From Anaerolineales bacterium UBA3082 (lineage in GTDB: Bacteria; Chloroflexota; Anaerolineae; UBA7937): a stretch of 5,866 nucleotides of DNA. The stretch covers positions 1 through 5,866 of the forward strand of contig DFBK01000086.1 in NCBI GenBank assembly GCA_002366595.1, given 5' to 3'. Numbering within the stretch: position 1 is the stretch's first letter; the number at the start of each line of letters is the position of its first letter. The notes under the pieces were generated by a model, which searched no databases, was not told the origin of the DNA, and was given only the letters and a program-made list of their open reading frames with translations. Position numbers and translations under genes: made by a program. Of the stretch, positions 1 through 5,234 are shown piece after piece.

Positions 1-859
1 TCCCCCCTCCACTGCCACGCCCACAGCCATTCCTACAGCCACCCCTACAGCCACACCAACGGCTTCACCTACCGCCACGGTGACCCCCACGCTTACCCCT
101 GAAGTGACCGAGGAAGATCACTGGCTGGGGAGGCCCATCGGTCCCCAAGGGGAGCAGCATGTGGACCGCTTCTACCCCTATGGCTCCACCGGAGGGGGAA
201 GGTATCGCATCCATCACGGCGTGGAGTTCCAAAACGAAGAGGGTACGCCCGTCCTCGCCGCCGCCAGCGGGAAAGTGATCGTGGCTGGTCGGGACGATGA
301 GGTGATCTACGGAGCCAAACCCAACTTCTATGGCCAACTGGTCATTGTAGAACTGGAGAAAAGATATAGGGGAGAGAAACTCTACAACCTCTATGCCCAC
401 CTTTCGCAAATCGACGTTGAAGTGGGGCAGGTGGTTGAGGAGGGAGATATCTTGGGGCAGGTCGGTATGTCTGGCTCAGCCTTCGGCCCCCACCTGCATT
501 TCGAGGCACGAGTGGGAGAGAACACCTACGATAGAACTCTTAATCCAGAACTTTGGCTTCGCCCTCTCCCCGGATGTGGCATCATCGTCGGCCGCCTCAT
601 CGACGCTCAAGGTAAGCCGATCCCTGAAACCCTGATAACCGTTCACCATGCTGAATCCCCCGAGCAACGCTGGCAGGAGATATTTACCTATCCTCTAGAG
701 GAGGTGAACCCCGACGAAGAATGGAGGGAGAACTTCGTCCTAGGGGATGTGCCGGAGGGCACCTACATCCTCAAAACGAGAGTGGGCGGAAAACTCTATC
801 AGAGGGAGGTAGTGGTGGTAGACGGGGAGATCGTTCTGGCCATCATGGAGACCGAATAG
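1..859 (+). CDS. M23 family (LytM-type) metallopeptidase, 5' truncated by the window edge
   Basis: Probable exported zinc endopeptidase acting on peptidoglycan cross-links; the N-terminus, including any signal peptide, lies before the window. The frame is open from base 2. Residues encoded by 2-100 are a low-complexity linker of Pro-Thr-Ala-Thr repeats, typical of secreted Chloroflexota proteins. Numbering from the in-frame GTG at 80 (not the true start), the catalytic domain spans about 30-165. It has H45-x-G-x-E49 at the first zinc site, GTPVLAAASGKV after it, YAH with H107, and GPHLHFE with H138 and H140. These match the M23 H-x(n)-D, H and H-x-H signature, except that the usual Asp ligand is Glu. 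Residues about 167-259 (GRLIDAQGKPIPETLITV, then VPEGTYILKTRVGG) look like a carboxypeptidase-regulatory-like or Ig-like beta-sandwich, perhaps for wall or substrate binding. No terminator is evident downstream. Family assignment is secure; exact substrate is unknown. Confidence 0.9.
   Translation, partial: PPSTATPTAIPTATPTATPTASPTATVTPTLTPEVTEEDHWLGRPIGPQGEQHVDRFYPYGSTGGGRYRIHHGVEFQNEEGTPVLAAASGKVIVAGRDDEVIYGAKPNFYGQLVIVELEKRYRGEKLYNLYAHLSQIDVEVGQVVEEGDILGQVGMSGSAFGPHLHFEARVGENTYDRTLNPELWLRPLPGCGIIVGRLIDAQGKPIPETLITVHHAESPEQRWQEIFTYPLEEVNPDEEWRENFVLGDVPEGTYILKTRVGGKLYQREVVVVDGEIVLAIMETE
2..100 (+). repeat. Pro/Thr/Ala repeat linker coding region
   Basis: Degenerate tandem 6-12 bp units (ccnacagcc type) encode repeated PTAT/PTAI/PTAS tetrapeptides ahead of the peptidase domain. 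Such linkers separate an N-terminal export or anchor region from an outer catalytic domain. They vary in length between strains by slippage, which is known for this kind of repeat and not visible here. The repeat runs off the left edge, so its full length is unknown. Confidence 0.75.
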
Positions 860-1140
860 AGAAGGACTCTGCGAACTGGCTTACACCCACTGGGCGTACA
901 TTCCACAGAAAGAAGGATTGCCTTTCGAGGCTTCGCTATGTTTGGCATGAAAGCAGACCCACCGGGGAACAGTTTGCAATGCCTTTTGAATTGACAGCAG
1001 CACTGAGAGCAAAGCCCCGTAGGTGAAGCGCAGGGCACGCGCTACGCTGGTTGGCCTCCCCCTGGCTCCCTAGCATGGAAGGCAAGACCAGGCTGCTGGC
1101 GCAGTGTGAGTGAGAAGCATGGGAAGGGGGATAGAGGACG
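860..1140. other. Intergenic region with no recognisable gene
   Basis: About 280 bases between the peptidase stop and the palindrome cluster upstream of the TA operon. I see no ORF with a convincing ribosome site, no tRNA-like fold and no clear intrinsic terminator for the peptidase gene. A TTGACA at 991-996 has no matching -10 at a sensible distance. The open frames here have no family resemblance and atypical composition. Confidence 0.6.
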
Positions 1141-1156
1141 AAAAATGGCCATTTTT
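1141..1156. promoter_or_regulatory. Perfect 16-bp palindrome, possible operator
   Basis: AAAAATGGCCATTTTT reads identically on both strands with no loop. It ends 24 bp before the -35 box at 1181. With no spacer loop and no following T-tract it is more like a dimer binding site than a terminator. Its position suggests control of the downstream TA operon; this is inferred from placement only. Confidence 0.45.
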
Positions 1157-1166
1157 AAGGTTGTTA

Positions 1167-1186
1167 TGTCAAAAGTACTATTGACA
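1167..1186. promoter_or_regulatory. Near-perfect 20-bp palindrome overlapping the -35 box, possible operator
   Basis: The arms TGTCAA (1167-1172) and TTGACA (1181-1186) flank a central AGTACT (1174-1179). Eighteen of 20 positions are symmetric, the exceptions being A1173 and A1180. The right arm is the -35 hexamer itself, so a protein bound here would block RNA polymerase. Its centre lies 28 bp from the centre of the palindrome at 1141-1156. This arrangement fits autoregulation of a toxin-antitoxin operon, but the binding protein is unknown. Confidence 0.5.
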
Positions 1187-1211
1187 AGGTCGGTGCCAGG
1201 TGTGGTAGAAT
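1181..1211 (+). promoter_or_regulatory. Sigma-70-type promoter for the Panacea/PemK operon
   Basis: A perfect TTGACA -35 lies at 1181-1186. The -10 is TAGAAT at 1206-1211 (5 of 6 matches to TATAAT), with an extended-10 TG at 1203-1204. The spacer of 19 bp is long, but the extended -10 could compensate. Transcription would start near 1218, giving a leader of about 100 nt before the ATG at 1318. Confidence 0.6.
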
Positions 1212-1317
1212 GTGTGGTTGGAAGTAAGATTATTGCCTCGCCCCGTTTCATCGCCTATACGTCCCGACAAGTTGGTGCTGCCGATTTGAAGTGTCTCTCG
1301 TTTAGAGGAACACAAGC

Positions 1318-1956
1318 ATGATAGCAGAACTGAAGGACGTTATTCTTTATCTCGTCTATCATTCCCCCAAACGCCTAACCAAGACCTCGCTCATGAAATT
1401 CATCTATTTAGCCGATTATCAACACTATCGGCTCTATAGCGAACAATTGACGGGCTCTGTATGGGAAGTTGATCAACATGGGCCAGTGGACTATGCGATT
1501 TCGGATATGGCATGGGTATTGGACAGGTTAGGTGGGCTGCGAATAGTCGAGGGCCGTACTGGATACGGAGACCCGATGATACAATATGTGCCTTATCCAG
1601 ATGTTGAACCGTCTATTGAGCTAGGAGAGCGGGCTATCATGATATTGAATGGATTATTGCGGAAGTTCGGCAGGTGGGGTGCAACCAGATTGGCAAATAT
1701 GTGTAAACTAACCGAGCCCTTTTCAGTCAAACCGAGAATCAGGGATCGGCTAGAGATGGATTTAATCGAAAGGACGGCAACGTTGAAAGATTACCCGGAG
1801 ATTCAAAGGCTCCAGAGCCGTCTGGCTAGCATGGATCTCTCGGAGCGCGGAAATCCAGAAGAGTGGGCACAGCATATTACGGAAGTGTATCGAAGTACAG
1901 CTGAGGCCCGCAAGCGTGCTACTACCGCTGGATTAGAGGAGCATGTCGATTCGTGA
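1318..1956 (+). CDS. Panacea/SocA-like domain protein (DUF4065), likely antitoxin
   Basis: A 212-residue protein. The N-terminal half matches the Panacea domain (DUF4065; SocA and GepA are members): a helix with LTKTSLMKFIYLAD at 20-33, HY at 36-37, LTG at 44-46, and HGPVDYAI at 54-61 are the expected landmarks. Panacea proteins are known as promiscuous antitoxins that directly neutralise many unrelated toxins; SocA instead acts as a proteolytic adaptor for its toxin. Here the following gene overlaps by 14 nt and encodes a PemK/MazF-like protein, which supports an antitoxin role. The charged, helical C-terminal part (about 130-212) may be the toxin-contacting segment; this is inference. AGAGGA at 1304-1309 lies 8 nt before the ATG, fixing the start. 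No separate helix-turn-helix domain is obvious, so whether this protein binds the upstream palindromes is open. Codon use looks less GC-biased than in the peptidase and aldolase genes, consistent with acquisition. Confidence 0.8.
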   Translation: MIAELKDVILYLVYHSPKRLTKTSLMKFIYLADYQHYRLYSEQLTGSVWEVDQHGPVDYAISDMAWVLDRLGGLRIVEGRTGYGDPMIQYVPYPDVEPSIELGERAIMILNGLLRKFGRWGATRLANMCKLTEPFSVKPRIRDRLEMDLIERTATLKDYPEIQRLQSRLASMDLSERGNPEEWAQHITEVYRSTAEARKRATTAGLEEHVDS

Positions 1957-2374
1957 TGCCTTCAAGAAGGCGGGAGTGAAAGCAAGGAGGGTTCGCCCAG
2001 GAGAGATATACCTAGTCAAGGATGAGTGTATACAGATACCAGAGACACGTCTCGCTGGCCAAAAGAGAAAGAAGCACGAGTACCGCCCGGTCTTGGTGAT
2101 CCAATGCAAAGAGGATGCCCAGGATCGTATTTGTGTTACGACGATTATCGCCCCGTTCTCGCACCGTGTGAAGTTAAAGAGAGCTCAGGATTTGGAGCTC
2201 TCATGTCAGGAGACGGGTCTTGAGCGTGACTCAATTGTCCGCCTGGGTCTGATACAACCCATTCTGAAAGTAGAGCTTTCGGGCAAACCCAAGGGAAGGC
2301 TACCCAAAGAACGCATGGAAGAAGTTCTGGCGCTGGTTGCGAGGAACATCGGCATATTTGAGTTGCTGTCCTAA
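1943..2374 (+). CDS. PemK/MazF-family protein, likely mRNA-cleaving toxin
   Basis: A 143-residue protein with the order of motifs seen in the PemK/MazF beta-barrel: PGEIYLV at 19-25, YRPVLVI at 47-53 (the conserved RPxLV strand), VTTIIAPFS at 65-73, and DSIVRLGLIQPI at 96-107, followed by a C-terminal helix LPKERMEEVLALVARNIGI. Family members are mostly ribosome-independent, sequence-specific endoribonucleases inhibited by a cognate antitoxin. R48 and T66/T67 correspond to the usual catalytic Arg and Ser/Thr regions. An insertion at about 27-46 rich in Lys and Arg separates the first two strands. The start is ambiguous: ATG 1943 has GAGGA only 2 nt upstream, while in-frame GTG 1976 has AGAAGG 5 nt upstream and would begin close to the PGEIYLV motif. 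Either start leaves the fold intact. The gene is translationally coupled to the Panacea gene. Confidence 0.8.
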   Translation: MSIRDAFKKAGVKARRVRPGEIYLVKDECIQIPETRLAGQKRKKHEYRPVLVIQCKEDAQDRICVTTIIAPFSHRVKLKRAQDLELSCQETGLERDSIVRLGLIQPILKVELSGKPKGRLPKERMEEVLALVARNIGIFELLS

Positions 2375-2401
2375 GAACGGCCGCTTTTCAAGAGCATATC
2401 A

Positions 2402-2430
2402 AGCCCCTTCCATCCTCACCGGAAGGGGCT
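2402..2430 (+). terminator. Intrinsic terminator after the TA operon, possibly bidirectional
   Basis: AGCCCCTTCC (2402-2411) pairs perfectly with GGAAGGGGCT (2421-2430): a 10-bp GC-rich stem with a 9-nt loop, 27 nt after the PemK-like stop codon. It is followed by ATCCTTTTGG, a short and interrupted T-tract. It lies between convergent genes, so it may also help end the minus-strand transcript, although that side has a poorer T-tract. Confidence 0.75.
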
Positions 2431-2477
2431 ATCCTTTTGGCTTGACCCGGGGGCGCTGGGACTGTGATTTCCAAACT

Positions 2478-2496
2478 GTCAGCGCGGCCCGCTGAC
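2478..2496 (-). terminator. Hairpin over the 3' end of the small minus-strand gene
   Basis: GTCAGCG (2478-2484) and CGCTGAC (2490-2496) form a perfect 7-bp stem with a 5-nt loop. The stem includes the stop codon of the minus-strand gene. Only a weak AGTTT follows on the minus strand, so termination is uncertain; it may instead stabilise the transcript end. Confidence 0.35.
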
Positions 2497-2676
2497 CATT
2501 GCCTGGTAGAGAACTGCACACATTTCCTTCTGCGGTATGTACCAGGCGCAGTTTTCCATGCAGAAGGTAGCTGCGGGCATATGGAGCGCAACCATCTGGG
2601 CAGCCGATGGTGCCACTCTCATGGGCGACGCAAGCGTAAATGTCAGAGGACAGAGTTTCTTTTTCTCCTCAGCCAT
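2479..2676 (-). CDS. Small cysteine-containing hypothetical protein (65 aa)
   Basis: The minus-strand frame begins MAEEKKKLCPLTF and ends CAVLYQAMVSGPR. I chose ATG 2676 because AAAGGAGG lies upstream with a spacing of about 6 nt, and because a promoter sits about 26 nt further upstream. Extending to the ATG at 2697 would place the start before this ribosome site. Cysteines are at 9, 39, 43 and 53, in the pattern CPLTF, then C-x3-CAWY, then x7-CAV. This resembles a loosely defined class of short bacterial and phage-associated proteins with a KxCPL start and a CAWW/CAWY plus CA motif, which may bind a metal ion; I recognise the pattern from memory and cannot name a family. The segment 14-37 carries several Met and Ala residues and no further cysteines. 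The function is unknown. It is convergent with the TA operon and divergent from the aldolase gene. Confidence 0.6.
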   Translation of the reverse strand: MAEEKKKLCPLTFTLASPMRVAPSAAQMVALHMPAATFCMENCAWYIPQKEMCAVLYQAMVSGPR

Positions 2677-2708
2677 TTCCCTCCTCCTTTCCACCAACGC
2701 CCCTACTT

Positions 2709-2717
2709 AGTATAGCA
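2709..2717 (-). promoter_or_regulatory. Extended -10 promoter for the small minus-strand gene
   Basis: On the minus strand TGCTATACT (2717 down to 2709) is an extended -10 with 5 of 6 matches to TATAAT. No good -35 is found, which is tolerable for extended -10 promoters. The predicted start near 2702 leaves a 26-nt leader holding the strong ribosome site before ATG 2676. Confidence 0.5.
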
Positions 2718-2745
2718 TAAGGTCTTAATAGTTGCTCTGTGGCTC

Positions 2746-2774
2746 TTGTCTTCCCCAGCCGTCGCTGCTATACT
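2746..2774 (+). promoter_or_regulatory. Promoter for the aldolase operon
   Basis: The -35 is TTGTCT (2746-2751, 4 of 6), the spacer is 17 bp, and the -10 is TATACT (2769-2774, 5 of 6) preceded by an extended-10 TGC. Transcription would begin near 2781, giving a leader of about 60 nt. Downstream, AAGGAG at 2828-2833 lies 6 nt before ATG 2840. Confidence 0.6.
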
Positions 2775-2839
2775 GAGACCATGAGCCATCCACGCCACCT
2801 AGACTCCCATAGCCATATTGCTGAAGAAAGGAGTAGAAA

Positions 2840-3742
2840 ATGGCAAACAAAAGACCTAATCTAAAGGATCTGGACCTGAGTTTGGGCAAGAGAACCAGGC
2901 TCTATCGGCTGTTATATAAGTACGGCCCCGGTAACGGCACCATGCTTCTCCTCCCCATAGACCATGGCCTAGAGCACGGCCCGCGAGATTTCCTTGCCAA
3001 CCCACCCAGTCAAGACCCAGAATACCAACTTCGGTTGGCCAAAGAGGGAGGCTTCTCCGGCATCGTTTTCCACATCGGCCTAGCCCAGAAGTATATGAGA
3101 GGGTATGCAGGGGAGGTGCCGCTAATCCTGAAACTGAACGGCAAGACCGATATCCCCTCCGAGGCCTACGCCTTCTCCCCCCAGACCGCCTCGGTGGAGG
3201 ATGCGGTCCGACTGGGAGCCGACGCCGTGGGGTACACCCTCTATGTGGGCTCACCCTCCCAGGGTGAGGATCTCCTCCAGTTGGGCCGTATCCGGGAGGA
3301 GTGTGCTCGGTACGGTCTGCCCCTCATCATCTGGTCCTATCCCCGGGGGGAGGCTATAGAGGCCAAAGGGGGTGGCAATAGCATCTACGCCGTCGATTAC
3401 GCCGCCCGAGTGGCTAATGAGTTGGGAGCCGACTGCGTGAAGTTGAATTTCCCAGAGTACGACTCCAGCCGGAAAGACCAATACCCCAAGGAGTACAGAG
3501 AACTGGCCCTCAGCCCAGCGGAAGCGATAAAGAGGGTGGTCCGGTCGGCGGGAAAGAGTATGGTCTTGCTCTCCGGGGGTAGCAAGATCAGCGACGAGGA
3601 CCTTTTCGAGAAAGCCCGCCTCGCGCTGGAGGCGGGAGTTACGGGCTTCCTCTTCGGCCGCAACCTATGGCAAAGGCCATACGAAGAGGGTCTGCGTATA
3701 ACGGCGGCACTCAAGAAACTGCTGCTAGAGTATCCGAGGTAG
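2840..3742 (+). CDS. Class I fructose-bisphosphate aldolase, archaeal type (FbaB/DhnA, DeoC/LacD superfamily)
   Basis: A 300-residue cytoplasmic TIM-barrel enzyme that should cleave fructose 1,6-bisphosphate to dihydroxyacetone phosphate and glyceraldehyde 3-phosphate, or run the reverse in gluconeogenesis, through a Schiff base on lysine. Landmarks are LPIDHGLEHGP at 38-48 with the conserved D41, WSYPRGE at 165-171 (Trp and Tyr of the active site), GADCVKLNFPE at 196-206 with K201 as the Schiff-base lysine, LLSGGSK at 243-249 and FGRNLWQ at 272-278 for phosphate binding. Equivalences to the Thermoproteus tenax enzyme are from memory of the motifs. Length suits the archaeal-type family and the protein appears complete. 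Related family members act on other keto-sugar phosphates (LsrF, AroA'), so substrate is the main doubt. AAGGAG 6 nt upstream fixes the start. The next gene follows at 44 nt without a terminator, so the two are probably co-transcribed. Confidence 0.9.
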   Translation: MANKRPNLKDLDLSLGKRTRLYRLLYKYGPGNGTMLLLPIDHGLEHGPRDFLANPPSQDPEYQLRLAKEGGFSGIVFHIGLAQKYMRGYAGEVPLILKLNGKTDIPSEAYAFSPQTASVEDAVRLGADAVGYTLYVGSPSQGEDLLQLGRIREECARYGLPLIIWSYPRGEAIEAKGGGNSIYAVDYAARVANELGADCVKLNFPEYDSSRKDQYPKEYRELALSPAEAIKRVVRSAGKSMVLLSGGSKISDEDLFEKARLALEAGVTGFLFGRNLWQRPYEEGLRITAALKKLLLEYPR

Positions 3743-3786
3743 GCCAGAGTCGAAGCTTTGGGCTATTGTCAAGAAGGATGTGTGTG

Positions 3787-4725
3787 ATGTCCGAAATTCG
3801 TGACTTGTGGGACACGATCACGGAGTTTCCCCCTAAGTATTGGATTCTTGGGATCTTGGCCCTCTCAATCGTAGCCCTCAGCTTAGTTGGTTTGCGATAT
3901 TCCTATCCTCACACAGACGTTCAATCAGCTCGAGCAGCTCTCGGGGTTCTCATACCAACGGTGGCAACTTTCTTCGGGTTCATGTTGGTAGCTTTCGTTC
4001 TAATCGTTCAGTTGTCGGGTCGAGCCAGTAAGGACCTGAGAGCTCTAATGCCGGACTATCTTGAGATATTGCGCGGCCCTGACCAGCCAGAAACACTTGC
4101 CGGTACGACCATAGACTTTCTTAGACGCGGGTACTTGCGCCTTCTACAACGAGGAGATTTTGGCTTAGAGGATATGGCAGAAGCTGCCGGCGGCCTCCTG
4201 GAATCAGAATACACTCACTCTGAGCTTTTCGGTATGATCTCCACATTGACTCACGTCGTTCTGCGGTACTTCGACTATGAATATGCGGACAGAATCGAAA
4301 AAGACATGAAATCAATAGGTTACGATGACGATCAGATCATCGATCTGATCGATGTGGAAGCCCTAATGTCAGTTCTCGAGCCGCGTCGCTTCTTCGAGAC
4401 ACTTAGTGAAGCTCTGAATATCATTCATCTCCCCGACTGGGAGGGTCAACCTGATCTCGCCTCACAGGTTTTCGAGCGATCCATGCGGGATGATATACCT
4501 GGGCTCTTGGATAGAATGGAACTCTTCGAGCGCGCAAGCGGCAATCTGTTCTGGACTACCAGTTCGATTCTGCTCGTCGTCATAGTGATGGGGAGTTTGC
4601 TGCTCCTCGGGCTCACTCCGACGACGATCGATCTCAGTCTGGTTCGCGCTTGGCTCTTGGTTACACTATTTGGGGCGATGATCTCAGTGTACCTCGTTAT
4701 ACTCTACGTAGCTCAACTGCTTTAA
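3787..4725 (+). CDS. Hypothetical membrane protein with four predicted helices and a large central soluble domain
   Basis: A 312-residue protein that I do not recognise. The frame is open back to 3667, inside the aldolase gene. I place the start at ATG 3787 because AAGAAGG (3771-3777) lies 9 nt upstream; ATG 3778 abuts that site and is less likely. Two hydrophobic segments lie near the N-terminus (about 18-36 and 52-75) and two at the C-terminus (about 256-276 and 289-310). Both ends are thus in the membrane, and the charged, acidic central part (about 78-253) should be a single soluble domain, probably cytoplasmic. The centre contains mainly helical-looking sequence (YLEILRGPDQPE, FFETLSEALNIIHL) and no recognisable enzyme motif. 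The layout is that of a DUF2254-like or sensor/scaffold membrane protein, but no homology is claimed. It lies 44 nt after the aldolase stop and probably shares that transcript; a link to sugar metabolism is speculative. Confidence 0.75.
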   Translation: MSEIRDLWDTITEFPPKYWILGILALSIVALSLVGLRYSYPHTDVQSARAALGVLIPTVATFFGFMLVAFVLIVQLSGRASKDLRALMPDYLEILRGPDQPETLAGTTIDFLRRGYLRLLQRGDFGLEDMAEAAGGLLESEYTHSELFGMISTLTHVVLRYFDYEYADRIEKDMKSIGYDDDQIIDLIDVEALMSVLEPRRFFETLSEALNIIHLPDWEGQPDLASQVFERSMRDDIPGLLDRMELFERASGNLFWTTSSILLVVIVMGSLLLLGLTPTTIDLSLVRAWLLVTLFGAMISVYLVILYVAQLL

Positions 4726-5157
4726 GCATGACAGTCTGGCTCGCCATAGCGATGTCTAGAGCGCGTTTTGCCCCTTTAGAGGCTTTGACATGGAGTAATC
4801 TCTCTTCCCCTAGCACCGCTCAATGAATTGGGAAAAGTAAGCGCCCTTTCCAAGTCTGGAGAGGGCTTAACCAAGGATGTGGAATACAGCCATATACGGC
4901 AGTACCCCACGGCGGGGTTCAGAATAAAGGCGCACGCTGGATTTGGAGTTGGCCCGTATTCAAACCCTCTTCGCAAGGAAGTGGCTTGCTTTTGAGGATA
5001 CCGTGCCCCTCACGGTGACTTCATCGCCGTGGTGATCCTCTAGGCCTGAAGAGAGATAGGCTCATCCGACCGGGGAGATGAAGGGCAAAGAGGCTAGTAG
5101 AGAGTGCAGGAGGACTTTGAGGCTTTGGGAATGAGGCTCCAAGGGCTATTGTCTGAG
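4726..5157. other. Intergenic region with RNA-like inverted repeats but no gene
   Basis: About 430 bases between the membrane protein stop and the next promoter. No ORF has a convincing ribosome site or family resemblance. A stem GCCCTTTCC/GGAGAGGGC (4843-4851/4858-4866, one G-U pair) and a 5-bp stem ACCCC/GGGGT (4904-4908/4914-4918) are present, neither followed by a T-tract. I looked for a cobalamin riboswitch because a B12 protein follows, but see no B12-box consensus. GAGGCT occurs several times, which I regard as chance. The strongest structure is at 4994-5040 and is listed separately. Confidence 0.55.
4994..5040 (+). other. 47-nt inverted-repeat element with two competing hairpins
   Basis: An outer stem pairs GAGGAT-ACC (4994-5002) with GGT-g-ATCCTC (5031-5040; one bulged base). 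Inside it, ACCGTG (5000-5005) can pair with CACGGT (5011-5016). Alternatively CACGGTGA (5011-5018) can pair with TCGCCGTG (5024-5031) around a CTTCA loop (8 bp, one G-U). The middle segment is shared, so the two inner hairpins exclude each other. No T-tract follows on either strand, which argues against a terminator. It could be a structured RNA, a protein-binding site or a small dispersed repeat. Confidence 0.4.
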
Positions 5158-5186
5158 TTGACCGCGTCTTGGTTTTGGAGTACACT
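5158..5186 (+). promoter_or_regulatory. Promoter for the cobalamin-binding protein gene
   Basis: TTGACC (5158-5163, 5 of 6 matches) is followed by a 17-bp spacer and TACACT (5181-5186, 4 of 6). Transcription should begin near 5193, leaving a leader of about 42 nt. The ribosome site GAGG at 5226-5229 lies 5 nt before ATG 5235. The short leader leaves no room for a riboswitch downstream of this start. Confidence 0.55.
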
Positions 5187-5234
5187 GACTATGAAACAGA
5201 TTTTGCCCGGAAGGTTTATAGGAAAGAGGTGGAA

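Noticed and set aside
991..996. TTGACA resembling a -35 box
   Set aside because: No -10-like hexamer lies 15-20 bp downstream; the sequence there is GC-rich.
799..1038. Minus-strand frame of 79 codons across the end of the peptidase gene
   Set aside because: It overlaps the coding region antisense, lacks a ribosome site and has a composition typical of a shadow frame.
1106..1321. A plus-strand frame of 71 codons whose stop overlaps the Panacea ATG in an ATGA arrangement
   Set aside because: It spans the promoter and both palindromes of the TA operon, has no good ribosome site, and its sequence resembles no protein. The ATGA overlap is most likely chance.
2388..2591. Alternative minus-strand frame overlapping the small Cys gene
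   Set aside because: It lacks the strong ribosome site, crosses the terminator hairpin and has no ordered motif, unlike the frame at 2479-2676.
3667..3786. N-terminal extension of the membrane protein into the aldolase gene
   Set aside because: It reads through the aldolase 3' end in another frame, is rich in Arg/Gly/Ser without structure, and the ribosome site points to 3787.
4785..4790. Second isolated TTGACA after the membrane protein gene
   Set aside because: No -10 at an acceptable spacing and no gene follows within a reasonable leader length.
4843..4866. GC-rich stem considered as a terminator for the aldolase operon
   Set aside because: The 9-bp stem is followed by TTAACCAAGG rather than a T-tract, and it lies over 110 nt after the stop codon; a terminator role is not supported.
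3759..5153. Eleven-base direct repeat GGGCTATTGTC near 3760 and 5143
   Set aside because: Exact repeats of this length are expected by chance a few times in a window this size, and there is no flanking similarity.
4726..5234. Possible cobalamin riboswitch before the B12-binding protein
   Set aside because: No B12-box-like consensus is visible, and the predicted transcript leader is only about 42 nt.
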